64,000 nt of DNA from Lentilactobacillus raoultii (GCF_900411375.1 NZ_LS422984.1:274510-338509); one strand, 5' to 3'. Shown: positions 27,448 to 35,462, numbered from the stretch's first letter. Numbers and translations are program-made. Notes: generated by a model not told the origin, from the letters alone.

Positions 27448-28686
27448 ATGAGTGAAAATGCAAATAACGATAAAAACGATCTTTTGAACGCTTTAAATAG
27501 CGTAAGTGAAGTTAAAGTGGGTGACGTTGTCACTGGCGAAGTCTTGGCTAAGGATGACGAGCAACAATTGATCGTGGGGATTGAAGATACAGGTGTTGAA
27601 GGAGTTGTTCCTCAGCGCGAACTATCTTCTTCTCAAAATTTTGATGATATCAAGCAAGGCGATAAGCTTCAATTGGTTGTAACATCAAGAATCGGTAGTG
27701 ATAAAGAAGGCGGTGGTTTTCTGCTTTCATCACGTCGTCTGGAAGCCCGCAAAGTTTGGGATGAATTGGCTGAAAAGTCTAAAAATGATGAAACAATTAC
27801 TGCCAAAGTTTCTCAAGCCGTTAAAGGCGGGTTAGTTGTTGATGCAGGTGTTCGTGGTTTTATTCCTGCTTCAATGATTTCTGATCATTACGTAGAAGAT
27901 TTAAATCAATTCAAGGGACAAGAACTTGAATTGAAGATTATTGAGATTGATCCGGTTGCCAACCGGTTAATTCTTTCGCATAAGGCAATTATTCAGGCTC
28001 AAAAGGCTAAACAACGTGAAAAGTTAATGGAAACTCTTCACGAAGGTGACATTGTTGAAGGAACGGTTGCTCGTTTAACCAATTTTGGTGCCTTTGTTGA
28101 CTTAGGCGGCATGGATGGTTTGGTTCACGTGTCACAAATTGCTTATGAACGAGTTGACAAACCTTCTGATGTTCTTAAAGTCGGCCAAAAAGTTAAAGTT
28201 AAAGTTTTGTCAGTTGACTTTGACCGTAATCGAATTTCACTTTCCATCAAACAAACTCTTCCAGAACCTTGGGACGGAATCGAAGAAAAAGCACCTGCAG
28301 GCAGTGTTCTTGAAGGAACCGTTAAGCGCTTAGTAGACTTTGGTGCCTTTGTAGAAGTATTTCCAGGTGTTGAGGGCCTGGTTCATATTTCACAGATCTC
28401 TCATGAACACATTGCAACTCCGGGAGACGTTTTGAAGGTTGGTGAAAAGATCAAGGTCAAGGTGCTTGATGTCGATCCCGACCGTAAGCGGTTGGCACTT
28501 TCTATTAAGGCTTTGACTGACAAGCCAAAGGAATCTTCTTCTAAGCCTTCGAACCGACGTCCATCAACCAACGTGAATGATCGTTCAAGAAATAATGCAC
28601 CCGATGAAGAAACCGGCTTTACTTTAGGTGACCTCGTCGGTGATGAATTAAAGAAACAGTCTAACGACGATAACAACAATAATTAA
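27448..28686 (+). CDS. rpsA: 30S ribosomal protein S1 homolog
   Basis: RNA-binding S1 protein that helps mRNA bind the ribosome; the Gram-positive form (YpfD type) is shorter than E. coli S1. From ATG 27448 it is 412 aa, with four S1 repeats at about 17-85, 103-168, 189-257 and 274-343. The last two are the strongest (VARLTNFGAFVDLGGMDGLV and VKRLVDFGAFVEVFPGVEGL). An acidic, Asn-rich tail follows. AAGGAGG lies 9 nt upstream. An in-frame ATG at 27415 lacks that support. Confidence 0.93.
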   Translation: MSENANNDKNDLLNALNSVSEVKVGDVVTGEVLAKDDEQQLIVGIEDTGVEGVVPQRELSSSQNFDDIKQGDKLQLVVTSRIGSDKEGGGFLLSSRRLEARKVWDELAEKSKNDETITAKVSQAVKGGLVVDAGVRGFIPASMISDHYVEDLNQFKGQELELKIIEIDPVANRLILSHKAIIQAQKAKQREKLMETLHEGDIVEGTVARLTNFGAFVDLGGMDGLVHVSQIAYERVDKPSDVLKVGQKVKVKVLSVDFDRNRISLSIKQTLPEPWDGIEEKAPAGSVLEGTVKRLVDFGAFVEVFPGVEGLVHISQISHEHIATPGDVLKVGEKIKVKVLDVDPDRKRLALSIKALTDKPKESSSKPSNRRPSTNVNDRSRNNAPDEETGFTLGDLVGDELKKQSNDDNNNN

Positions 28687-28707
28687 AAGCTAGATTATTT
28701 TGTGAGG

Positions 28708-28752
28708 GAGGTCGAGACAAAACGTCATCGTTTGTCTCAGACCTCTTTCTTT
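28708..28752 (+). terminator. strong intrinsic terminator after rpsA
   Basis: A stem of about 17 bp (GAGGTCGAGACAAAACG with CGTTTGTCTCAGACCTC, small bulges) around a TCAT loop, followed by TTTCTTT. Confidence 0.85.
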
Positions 28753-28795
28753 ATGCACTGATTATATGAGTCAAAAATGAAATGGAGGCTTTTTT

Positions 28796-30103
28796 ATGGC
28801 AATGCCAACAGTTGCATTTATAGGACGCCCCAACGTTGGTAAATCAACCGTTTTTAATCGAATTGCCGGTGATCGAATTTCGATTGTTGAGGACACCCCG
28901 GGAGTGACTCGAGATCGAATTTATACACATGCAGAATGGTTAGCAACCGAGTTTGCAATGATTGATACTGGTGGTATTCAAATTAATGATGCGCCATTTA
29001 GTACGCAAATTAAAAATCAAGCTGAGATTGCCATTCAAGAGGCAGACGTCATTGTCTTTGTCGTCAGTGCCAAAGAAGGTTTGACCAGTGATGATGAACA
29101 AGTGGCTAAGATTTTGTACCGAAGTGATAAGCCCGTTGTCTTAGCAGTTAATAAGGCGGATAATCCAGAGTCTCGTGAAAACATATATGATTTTTACGCT
29201 TTAGGTTTTGGGGATCCGATGCCGATTTCGGGCGTTCATGGGCTTGGAATTGGAGATTTGCTAGATAAAGTTATTGAAAAATTTCCCAAAGAAACCGCTG
29301 AATCTGACAATGATGATATCCGCTTTAGCATTATCGGCCGCCCAAACGTAGGCAAGTCGTCACTTGTCAATGCGATTCTCGGTGAAAATCGAGTCATTGT
29401 TTCCAACGTAGCCGGCACAACTCGGGATGCGGTTGATACTCGATTTGAAGCGGATCACATTAAATTTACGATGGTTGACACGGCTGGAATTCGAAAGCGC
29501 GGTAAAGTTTACGAAAATACAGAACGTTACAGCGTCATGCGGGCCATGAAAGCCATTGATCAAAGCGATGTGATTTTATTTGTGATGAACGCTGAAGAAG
29601 GAATTCGTGAACAGGATAAAAAAGTGGCTGGATATGCTCATGAAGCTGGTAAAGCCATCATTACGGTGGTTAACAAATGGGATACGCTTAAAAAGACCAA
29701 CCATACCCAGCAGGATTTTGAAACGTTAATTCGAAATGAATTTCAATATATGACTTATTCACCAATTATTTTTGTTTCGGCGAAAACAAAGCAACGAATT
29801 GAGAAGCTGCCGGCGCTAATAAAGCGGGTTTACGATAATCATGAAAAACGGGTTCAATCGTCAGCTTTAAACGACGTTATTATGGATGCCGTAGCGATTC
29901 ATCCAACGCCGACCGTTAATGGGAAACGTCTTCGAATCTATTACGCCACTCAAGTCGTTTCCGGGCCGCCAACGTTCGTTGTCTTCGTTAATAATCCGGA
30001 TTTAATGCACTTTTCTTATGTTCGGTTTTTGGAAAATCAAATTCGAGATCATTTTGATTTTAGCGGAACACCGATTCGAATCATTAAACGGAGCCGAAAA
30101 TAG
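28796..30103 (+). CDS. der: ribosome biogenesis GTPase Der (EngA)
   Basis: Double GTPase essential for 50S subunit maturation. The 435-aa product has two tandem G domains: the first with [22 protein letters not shown] and NKAD, the second with [24 protein letters not shown] and NKWD. A C-terminal KH-like domain (about 350-435) follows. All nucleotide-binding motifs are intact. ATG 28796 follows TGGAGG. It is the last gene before hup. Confidence 0.97.
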   Translation: MAMPTVAFIGRPNVGKSTVFNRIAGDRISIVEDTPGVTRDRIYTHAEWLATEFAMIDTGGIQINDAPFSTQIKNQAEIAIQEADVIVFVVSAKEGLTSDDEQVAKILYRSDKPVVLAVNKADNPESRENIYDFYALGFGDPMPISGVHGLGIGDLLDKVIEKFPKETAESDNDDIRFSIIGRPNVGKSSLVNAILGENRVIVSNVAGTTRDAVDTRFEADHIKFTMVDTAGIRKRGKVYENTERYSVMRAMKAIDQSDVILFVMNAEEGIREQDKKVAGYAHEAGKAIITVVNKWDTLKKTNHTQQDFETLIRNEFQYMTYSPIIFVSAKTKQRIEKLPALIKRVYDNHEKRVQSSALNDVIMDAVAIHPTPTVNGKRLRIYYATQVVSGPPTFVVFVNNPDLMHFSYVRFLENQIRDHFDFSGTPIRIIKRSRK

Positions 30104-30349
30104 GCTTTTTAATCAAATCTTTACTTTGTGAAGTTAAAAAAGCCTTAATTTACTGGCTATCCGAACGATTTTTGAATTTTGAATCACAAATAGATTCTTA
30201 AAAGTGAATTCCCGAATTAAAGGCTTCTAAAGAAGGTCAAAGTTCGCAAATCACTTAGGTTTATGTAAAATATGACGATTTGATTCCTGCTTAAAATAAC
30301 CTAAATTTATTAAAAGTCGGTGAATTCGGCAGGAAATTGGATAAAAACA
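30104..30349. other. non-coding spacer between der and the hup promoter
   Basis: AT-rich sequence with no supported gene. AGGCTTTTT (from 30102) and AAAAAGCCT (ending at about 30145) form an inverted repeat right after der, a possible weak terminator, with a T-poor 3' side. Nothing else is recognisable until the hup promoter at 30350. Confidence 0.5.
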
Positions 30350-30378
30350 TTGCAATGACGGCATTCTTCTGCTATATT
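30350..30378 (+). promoter_or_regulatory. hup promoter
   Basis: TTGCAA (30350-30355) and TATATT (30373-30378) are 17 bp apart. The predicted start near 30385 gives a leader of about 100 nt before hup. Confidence 0.7.
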
Positions 30379-30484
30379 TGAAAAAGAAATGATGCTCAAA
30401 CCGCGTCGTTTTAGCAATTCTGATTCCAACGAATCAAGTTTGTGATGTTTTACATACCTATCTTTGAGGGAGGTGAATACACTC

Positions 30485-30760
30485 ATGGCAAACAAAGCAG
30501 AATTAGTAACCAACGTCGCTGCAGAAACTGGCTTGACTAAGAAAGATGCTACGGCAGCTGTGGATGCAGTATTTGATTCAATCCAAGCTAGCTTGGCAAA
30601 AGGCGAAAAAGTTCAATTGATTGGCTTCGGTAACTTCGAAGTTCGTCAACGGGCAGCTCGCAAGGGTCGTAACCCACAAACAGGTCAAGAAATTCAAATT
30701 CCAGCAAGCAAGGTACCAGCATTTAAACCTGGTAAGGCGCTTAAGGATGCTGTTAAATAG
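30485..30760 (+). CDS. hup: HU family DNA-binding protein
   Basis: Abundant nucleoid protein that bends DNA as a dimer. The 91-aa product is full length, with [20 protein letters not shown] at the N-terminus and the signature [20 protein letters not shown] (about residues 46-65). The DNA-binding arm has the conserved Pro in NPQTG. ATG 30485 lies 8 nt after the strong site GGGAGGTGA. An earlier in-frame TTG (30464) is not credible. It has its own promoter and terminator. Confidence 0.97.
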   Translation: MANKAELVTNVAAETGLTKKDATAAVDAVFDSIQASLAKGEKVQLIGFGNFEVRQRAARKGRNPQTGQEIQIPASKVPAFKPGKALKDAVK

Positions 30761-30773
30761 TATTTCATCAGTT

Positions 30774-30806
30774 AAGCCAGAACGACAAATGTCGGACTGG
30801 CTTTTT
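30774..30806 (+). terminator. intrinsic terminator after hup
   Basis: AAGCCAG pairs with CTGGCTT, with an inner short stem, followed by TTTTT. Confidence 0.85.
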
Positions 30807-30840
30807 CGTTGCTTATGGAGCGTGAAAACCACTAATTAAA

Positions 30841-30878
30841 ATATACATTAATATGTATTAACATGGTATAATGTATAT
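30841..30878 (+). promoter_or_regulatory. promoter and 9-bp inverted repeat of the IS607-type remnant
   Basis: An extended -10 TGGTATAAT (30864-30872) lies 20 bp before the ATG of the recombinase fragment. ATATACATT (30841-30849) and AATGTATAT (30870-30878) form an inverted repeat spanning the promoter, possibly an operator for the MerR-like protein. Confidence 0.5.
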
Positions 30879-30891
30879 GAGGTGAATATAC

Positions 30892-31098
30892 ATGAAACCA
30901 AAAGAAATGGCTGAACGGTTAGGCGTCTCGGTTAAAACCCTTCAAAAATGGGATCGCCAAGGCAAATTACCGGCCAAAAGAACGGTGACGAACCGGCGTT
31001 ATTACACTGAGGCTGATTATTTAAAAGCCATTGGTCAGCCCAAAGCTAATCGGAAAAATGTTATTTATGCCCGAGTATCAACCGCAGCGCAGAAAGAT
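30892..31098 (+). pseudogene. 5' fragment of an IS607-family serine recombinase (TnpA)
   Basis: The first 69 codons match the N-terminus of IS607-type transposases. A MerR-like helix-turn-helix (MKPKEMAERLGVSVKTLQKW) is followed by the Tyr-containing linker and the start of the serine-recombinase domain, IYARVSTAAQKD, with the catalytic Ser in ARVS. Homology stops abruptly near 31098. The remaining frame to 31227 only translates the 23S-5S spacer and part of the 5S gene. About two thirds of the protein, and the tnpB gene usually found in these elements, are missing. The start ATG follows GAGGTGA, so an N-terminal peptide could still be made. Confidence 0.82.
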
Positions 31099-31163
31099 GT
31101 GTTTTCAAGCAGGAAATTAATATTAGCTAGTTTTGAGAGAACGAAGTTCTTTCAGGAAAATAG
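31099..31163 (+). other. 23S-5S spacer remnant
   Basis: The sequence before the 5S gene contains a small hairpin (GAGAGAACGAAGTTCTTTC). It looks like the usual spacer between 23S and 5S genes in lactobacilli. The 23S gene itself is absent. Confidence 0.5.
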
Positions 31164-31280
31164 TGTGGTGGCGATAGCCAGAAGGAGACACCTGTTCCCA
31201 TGCCGAACACAGCAGTTAAGCTTCTGAACGCCGAGAGTAGTTGGGGGATCGCCCCCTGCCAGGGTAGGACGTTGCCACGC
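31164..31280 (+). rRNA. rrf: 5S ribosomal RNA
   Basis: 117 nt starting TGTGGTGGCGATAGC and ending GTTGCCACGC, with pairing ends and the conserved CCGAACACAG and AGTAGTTGGGGGATCGCC blocks. No 16S or 23S gene lies upstream in the window; the IS607 fragment ends 65 bp before it. Confidence 0.95.
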
Positions 31281-31286
31281 GATTAT

Positions 31287-31359
31287 GGAGGATTAGCTCA
31301 GCTGGGAGAGCATCTGCCTTACAAGCAGGAGGTCACAGGTTCGATCCCTGTATCCTCCA
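31287..31359 (+). tRNA. tRNA-Val(TAC)
   Basis: Cloverleaf with acceptor GGAGGAT/ATCCTCC, anticodon loop CTTACAA (TAC) and TTCGATC T-loop. The 3' CCA is not encoded. First tRNA after 5S. Confidence 0.96.
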
Positions 31360-31363
31360 TATT

Positions 31364-31436
31364 GAGCCGTTAGCTCAGTTGGTAGAGCATCTGACTTTTA
31401 ATCAGAGGGTCGGCAGTTCGAGACTGCCACGGCTCA
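31364..31436 (+). tRNA. tRNA-Lys(TTT)
   Basis: Acceptor GAGCCGT/ACGGCTC, anticodon loop CTTTTAA (TTT), T-loop TTCGAGA. CCA not encoded. Confidence 0.96.
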
Positions 31437-31474
31437 TTACAATTGAATATTATTAAGCGCATAATATATTGTAT

Positions 31475-31547
31475 GCCGACTTAGCTCAGCTGGCAGAGCA
31501 CCTGTCTTGTAAACAGGGGGTCGGAAGTTCGAATCTTCTAGTCGGCA
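31475..31547 (+). tRNA. tRNA-Thr(TGT)
   Basis: Acceptor GCCGACT/AGTCGGC, anticodon loop CTTGTAA (TGT). CCA not encoded. Confidence 0.96.
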
Positions 31548-31551
31548 TTTT

Positions 31552-31623
31552 GCGGAAGTAGTTCAGTGGTAGAACATCACCTTGCCATGGTGGGGGTCGC
31601 GGGTTCGAATCCCGTCTTCCGCT
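31552..31623 (+). tRNA. tRNA-Gly(GCC)
   Basis: Acceptor GCGGAAG/CTTCCGC, anticodon GCC in the loop TTGCCAT. CCA not encoded. Confidence 0.95.
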
Positions 31624-31629
31624 TATTAT

Positions 31630-31715
31630 GCCGGGGTGGCGGAATTGGCAGACGCACAGGACTTAAAATCCTGCGGTCAGTGATGACCGTACCGGTTCGA
31701 TCCCGGTCCTCGGCA
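31630..31715 (+). tRNA. tRNA-Leu(TAA)
   Basis: Class II tRNA of 86 nt with a long variable arm (GGTCAGTGATGACC) and anticodon TAA. CCA not encoded. Confidence 0.96.
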
Positions 31716-31721
31716 TATTTT

Positions 31722-31795
31722 GCACCCATAGCGCAACTGGATAGAGTGTCTGACTACGAATCAGAAGGTTGTAGGTTCGACTCCTACTGGGTGCA
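31722..31795 (+). tRNA. tRNA-Arg(ACG)
   Basis: Acceptor GCACCCA paired with TGGGTGC, anticodon ACG (A34 is expected to be edited to inosine). CCA not encoded. Confidence 0.96.
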
Positions 31796-31804
31796 TTGTT
31801 TTAA

Positions 31805-31878
31805 CGGGAAGTAGCTCAGCTTGGTAGAGCACCTGGTTTGGGACCAGGGGGTCGCAGGTTCGAATCCTGTCTTCCCGA
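31805..31878 (+). tRNA. tRNA-Pro(TGG)
   Basis: Acceptor CGGGAAG/CTTCCCG, anticodon loop TTTGGGA (TGG). CCA not encoded. Confidence 0.96.
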
Positions 31879-31908
31879 TTGATAGATTATTATCAACATC
31901 ATTATCAT

Positions 31909-31982
31909 CGCGGTGTAGCTCAGCTGGCTAGAGCGTCCGGTTCATACCCGGGAGGTCGAGGGTTCGATCCCCCCTGCCGCGA
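31909..31982 (+). tRNA. tRNA-Met(CAT), elongator
   Basis: Anticodon CAT. A paired C1-G72 and the D-arm TAGCTCAGCTGGCTAGAGC match the elongator Met type rather than the initiator. The acceptor stem ends with two G-U pairs. CCA not encoded. Confidence 0.88.
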
Positions 31983-32003
31983 TTTAGGGTCTTGGACCTT
32001 CTT

Positions 32004-32077
32004 GGACCTTTAGCTCAGTTGGTTAGAGCAGACGGCTCATAACCGTCCGGTCGTAGGTTCGAGTCCTACAAGGTCCA
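32004..32077 (+). tRNA. tRNA-Ile2(CAT), lysidine type
   Basis: Acceptor GGACCTT/AAGGTCC, anticodon CAT. The sequence and the position after Met and before Ser match the Ile2 tRNA of Bacillus-type clusters, whose C34 is changed to lysidine by TilS. Automatic annotation may call it Met. The 10-nt 5' end (CTTGGACCTT) is also repeated directly upstream at 31991-32000. Confidence 0.8.
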
Positions 32078-32113
32078 TTGGACTCAGTATTATTATTTTT
32101 TATTGTTATCTAT

Positions 32114-32201
32114 GGAGGATTACCCAAGTGGCTGAAGGGGGCGGTCTTGAAAACCGCTAGGTGGGTCAAACCACGCGAGAGTTCGAATCTCTCATCCTCC
32201 T
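32114..32201 (+). tRNA. tRNA-Ser(TGA)
   Basis: Class II tRNA of 88 nt, acceptor GGAGGAT/ATCCTCC, anticodon loop CTTGAAA (TGA), long variable arm. The discriminator base reads T, whereas G is usual for tRNA-Ser. CCA not encoded. Confidence 0.94.
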
Positions 32202-32210
32202 TTTAATTAT

Positions 32211-32284
<74 letters not shown>

Positions 32285-32288
32285 TTTT

Positions 32289-32363
32289 GGTTCGTTGGTC
32301 TAGTTGGTTTAGGACGCCTGCCTGTCACGCAGGAGGTCACGAGTTCGAGTCTCGTACGAACCG
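32289..32363 (+). tRNA. tRNA-Asp(GTC), copy 1
   Basis: Acceptor GGTTCGT/ACGAACC with G discriminator, anticodon loop CTGTCAC (GTC). Part of the 158-bp duplication. Confidence 0.96.
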
Positions 32364-32368
32364 CTTTT

Positions 32369-32441
32369 GGCTCGGTAGCTCAGTCGGTAGAGCAATGGAT
32401 TGAAGCTCCATGTGTCGGCAGTTCGATTCTGTCCCGCGCCA
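32369..32441 (+). tRNA. tRNA-Phe(GAA) with an acceptor-stem mismatch
   Basis: Anticodon GAA in the loop TTGAAGC. The acceptor strands are GGCTCGG and CCGCGCC, so position 4 (T) faces C69 and cannot pair; CCGAGCC would be perfect. All other stems pair. CCA not encoded. Confidence 0.92.
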
Positions 32442-32461
32442 CTAACTAATTAATTGAATAT

Positions 32462-32532
32462 GCGGGTGTAGTTTAGTGGTAAAACCACAGCCTTCCAAGC
32501 TGTTGTCGCGAGTTCGATTCTCGTCACCCGCT
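32462..32532 (+). tRNA. tRNA-Gly(TCC)
   Basis: Acceptor GCGGGTG/CACCCGC, anticodon TCC in the loop CTTCCAA. CCA not encoded. Confidence 0.95.
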
Positions 32533-32549
32533 TTTTCATGTGTTATAAT

Positions 32550-32623
<74 letters not shown>

Positions 32624-32627
32624 TATT

Positions 32628-32715
32628 GGAGAAGTACTCAAGTGGCTGAAGAGGCGCCCCTGCTAAGGGTGTAGGTCGCGTAAGCGGCGCGAGAGTTCGA
32701 ATCTCTCCTTCTCCG
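32628..32715 (+). tRNA. tRNA-Ser(GCT)
   Basis: Class II tRNA of 88 nt, acceptor GGAGAAG/CTTCTCC with G discriminator, anticodon GCT, long variable arm. CCA not encoded. Confidence 0.95.
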
Positions 32716-32721
32716 TTAAAT

Positions 32722-32793
32722 GACCCGTTGGTCAAGTGGTTAAGACACCGCCCTTTCACGGCGGTAACATGGGTTCAAATCCCGTACGGGTCA
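32722..32793 (+). tRNA. tRNA-Glu(TTC)
   Basis: Acceptor GACCCGT/ACGGGTC, anticodon TTC in the loop CTTTCAC. CCA not encoded. Confidence 0.95.
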
Positions 32794-32815
32794 TTCAAAC
32801 AGTTTATTTTATTAT

Positions 32816-32889
<74 letters not shown>

Positions 32890-32893
32890 TTTT

Positions 32894-32968
32894 GGTTCGT
32901 TGGTCTAGTTGGTTTAGGACGCCTGCCTGTCACGCAGGAGGTCACGAGTTCGAGTCTCGTACGAACCG
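32894..32968 (+). tRNA. tRNA-Asp(GTC), copy 2
   Basis: Identical to the gene at 32289-32363. Last tRNA of the cluster, 29 nt before the terminator stem. Confidence 0.95.
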
Positions 32969-32997
32969 TCAATTTAATCGAATGTCATTAAAGAGTC

Positions 32998-33035
32998 AAG
33001 AGTCAGTAGCCGTTAAATGCTACTGACTCTTTTTT
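32998..33035 (+). terminator. terminator of the 5S-tRNA cluster
   Basis: A perfect 13-bp stem (AAGAGTCAGTAGC with GCTACTGACTCTT) around an 8-nt loop, followed by a T-run, typical of rRNA/tRNA operons. Confidence 0.92.
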
Positions 33036-33083
33036 AGGCTTTCAAAACCGTTAAGTCGTAAGTAGACCGCCGCATCCTTATAA

Positions 33084-33111
33084 TTGACTTTCTATATCCT
33101 TCGTCTACAAT
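33084..33111 (+). promoter_or_regulatory. promoter of the copper ATPase gene
   Basis: TTGACT (33084-33089) and TACAAT (33106-33111) are 16 bp apart. The -10 is part of the cop box. Confidence 0.75.
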
Positions 33112-33127
33112 TGTAGATGAAGGATAT
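33094..33127. promoter_or_regulatory. cop box (CopY-type operator) in a 34-bp palindrome
   Basis: The centre TACAATTGTA (33106-33115) fits the CopY consensus TACANNTGTA. The palindrome extends 17 bp each side with a single mismatch (arms ATATCCTTCGTCTACAA and TTGTAGATGAAGGATAT). It covers the -10 box, so a bound repressor would block transcription until copper releases it. No copY gene is adjacent. Confidence 0.82.
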
Positions 33128-33153
33128 GCTAAATATAAAGGAGGTCTGGCCTT

Positions 33154-35301
33154 ATGAATCATGATGACAATCAAATGAAAATGAAGTCGACAGATCAGGT
33201 AACATCTAGCCAATCACAAAAGATGTCAATGTCGGCTCACCATTCGGATAGTATGGCTCATATGTCAATGAGCGGCCAAGAAGGCCATCACATGACCCAT
33301 GACATGGCGGGAATGACCATGGATCACGATATGGGTAACCATCAGATGAATATGGATATGGGCAATCTTAATCGTCGTTTTTGGATATCGTTAATTTTGA
33401 CCATTCCAGTTGTCTTGCTCTCACCTATGGCAGGAATGGGGGGCTTCTCAATTCATTTTTCATGGTCACCATTATTATTGGCCATTATTGGATCAATTCT
33501 ATACTTCTACGGTGGCCAACCGTTCTTTTCCGGCGCTAAAATGGAATTACAAATGAAAAAACCTGGAATGATGTCGTTAATCACATTAGGAATTACAGTG
33601 GCTTATTTTTATAGTGTGTATTCCATCGTTGCCAATAATTTCTTTCACGTGACACCAAGAGTTGATGAGTTCTTTTGGGAATTAGCGACGTTAATTGATA
33701 TTATGTTACTAGGTCATATTATCGAAATGAAATCGATCGATAGCGCCGGGTCGGCAGTTGATGCATTAGCCAAACTTTTGCCATCAACCGCAAAGGTGAT
33801 TAAAAATGGGCAAATTGTTAATGTCAATGTGGCTGATTTACAAGTTGGTGATCTGGTTCAAGTTCAAGCTGGTGAAAAAATTCCAGCAGATGGTTCGATT
33901 GTTAAGGGAACGACAACCGTTAACGAATCGTTAGTAACGGGTGAATCCAAATTAATTTCAAAGTCTCAGGGTGATGACGTGATTGGCGGTGCAATTAATA
34001 ACGATGGCACCTTTGAGTTTCGAGTTGACAAAGCACAAAGTGACAGTTTTTTGAATAAAGTAATGCAACTAGTACAAAATGCTTCAAATAATAAATCACA
34101 CGCCCAAACAATTGCTGATAAAGTTGCCGGCTATTTATTCTATGCGGCGCTTTCAGTAGCTTTGGTTGCTTTTATTGCTTGGATGGTGATTAGTGGTGCG
34201 ACGATTGCATTGCCAATTGCCGTAACAGTTTTAATTATTGCCTGCCCACACGCACTTGGACTCGCAATTCCGTTAGTCATTTCCCGGTCAACTGCGTTAG
34301 CTGCTCAAAACGGCTTATTGATTCGTGAGACATCTGCTTTGGAGCAGACCAACAAAATTAAGTATGTGTTAATGGATAAGACTGGAACGCTAACAGAGGG
34401 CAACTTTAAGCTTAACTTTTATCGAACATTTAATGATAATTTTTCTGAAGATGATATTTTAAAAATCGCCGGGGCTCTTGAAAAAACATCCAGTCATCCT
34501 TTGGCAAAGGGCGTGTTAGACGCAGTTGCTGAAAGAAAATTTAATGTTCAAGCTGCTGATGATGTTCAACAAATTCCTGGATTTGGTCTCACTGGTACAA
34601 TTAATCACCAAAACTATCAGTTGGTTTCCAGTAATTACTTTGAAAAACACCATGTCAATTATGACCAAGCAACGGTTAATCAATTGCTTTTGGATAAAAA
34701 CAATTCAATCAGTTTCTTAATTAAAGATCAACAAGTGATTGGTGCAATTGGTGAAGGCGATGAACTTAAAGCTGGTTCCAAGCCAATGATCGATTATCTT
34801 AAGCAACATCAAATTCAACCGATTATGTTGACTGGAGACAATGCCGCTATCGCTAAAAGTGTTGCCCAAAATTTGGGAATCGAGGATTACCGGGCGAAAC
34901 TATTACCTGAAGACAAGCAAAAATTAGTTTCCGACTATCAAAAGAAAGGCGCAACAATGTTTATTGGCGATGGTGTTAACGATGCCCCTAGTCTAAGTGC
35001 TGCGGATGTTGGGGTAGCAATTGGAGCCGGGACAGATGTGGCGATTGATTCGGCTGATATTGTTTTGGTTCGAAGTGACCCCCAGGATGTCGTTGATCTT
35101 TTCAAATTAGCAAGAAAAACTGCCGAAAAGATGAAACAAAACCTCTGGTGGGGAGCTGGTTACAATATCGTGGCAATCCCATTGGCTGCCGGCATCTTAG
35201 CATTTGCTGGTCTTTTACTCAGCCCAATGGTGGGAGCCATCTTAATGTCTTTAAGCACGGTGGTTGTGTCCATTAATGCGCTCACACTCCATGTTGGCTA
35301 A
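33154..35301 (+). CDS. copB: copper-exporting P1B-type ATPase (CopB-like)
   Basis: Heavy-metal P-type ATPase that pumps copper out of the cell. The 715-aa product has a His/Met-rich N-terminus (1-70; repeats such as MAHMSMSGQEGHHM) in place of CxxC metal-binding domains. Membrane helices, the actuator motif VTGES, the transmembrane metal motif CPH (IIACPHALGLAIPL), the phosphorylation site DKTGTLTEG, the HP motif (SSHPLAKG) and the hinge GDGVNDAPSL follow. CPH with a His-rich start marks the CopB (P1B-3) group. ATG 33154 follows AAAGGAGG. Single-gene unit under a cop box. Confidence 0.94.
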   Translation: MNHDDNQMKMKSTDQVTSSQSQKMSMSAHHSDSMAHMSMSGQEGHHMTHDMAGMTMDHDMGNHQMNMDMGNLNRRFWISLILTIPVVLLSPMAGMGGFSIHFSWSPLLLAIIGSILYFYGGQPFFSGAKMELQMKKPGMMSLITLGITVAYFYSVYSIVANNFFHVTPRVDEFFWELATLIDIMLLGHIIEMKSIDSAGSAVDALAKLLPSTAKVIKNGQIVNVNVADLQVGDLVQVQAGEKIPADGSIVKGTTTVNESLVTGESKLISKSQGDDVIGGAINNDGTFEFRVDKAQSDSFLNKVMQLVQNASNNKSHAQTIADKVAGYLFYAALSVALVAFIAWMVISGATIALPIAVTVLIIACPHALGLAIPLVISRSTALAAQNGLLIRETSALEQTNKIKYVLMDKTGTLTEGNFKLNFYRTFNDNFSEDDILKIAGALEKTSSHPLAKGVLDAVAERKFNVQAADDVQQIPGFGLTGTINHQNYQLVSSNYFEKHHVNYDQATVNQLLLDKNNSISFLIKDQQVIGAIGEGDELKAGSKPMIDYLKQHQIQPIMLTGDNAAIAKSVAQNLGIEDYRAKLLPEDKQKLVSDYQKKGATMFIGDGVNDAPSLSAADVGVAIGAGTDVAIDSADIVLVRSDPQDVVDLFKLARKTAEKMKQNLWWGAGYNIVAIPLAAGILAFAGLLLSPMVGAILMSLSTVVVSINALTLHVG

Positions 35302-35355
35302 ATAAAGAAGCTATCCTTAAACCCGTCGTTTAATTCTTTCGGACTAATTTAAAAT

Positions 35356-35405
35356 AAAAATCCCATGTAATCAGCATTTAAAAATGTTCATTACACGGGA
35401 TTTTT
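35356..35405. terminator. bidirectional terminator between copB and the ABM-like gene
   Basis: AAAAATCCCATGTAAT pairs with ATTACACGGGATTTTT (one mismatch), with A- and T-runs on both sides, serving the converging genes. Confidence 0.85.
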
Positions 35406-35462
35406 AAATTTGTGGCCACTTTTTTGACGTTGGTCACTTTTTTATTTGATTGGGTTAAAGAT

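Noticed and set aside
30310-30513. Minus-strand frame of 67 codons upstream of hup
   Set aside because: It covers the hup promoter and ribosome-binding site, and has no recognisable motif.
31099-31227. C-terminal part of the recombinase frame as real protein
   Set aside because: This stretch is the 23S-5S spacer and 5S rRNA; the continued frame is accidental.
31443-31470. TTGAAT and TATATT 16 bp apart before tRNA-Thr
   Set aside because: The predicted start falls two bases inside the tRNA gene; the spacer is AT-rich and such matches are expected by chance.
31991-32010. Direct 10-bp duplication CTTGGACCTT at tRNA-Ile2 as an attachment site
   Set aside because: It repeats the 5' end of the tRNA, has no integrase or island beside it, and looks like a slippage event.
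32004-32077. Reading this CAT tRNA as elongator Met
   Set aside because: Acceptor and arm sequences and the cluster order fit the lysidine-modified Ile2 tRNA better.
32541-32549. Perfect extended -10 (TGTTATAAT) just before tRNA-Ile
   Set aside because: Transcription would start inside the tRNA, and there is no -35 at a suitable distance.
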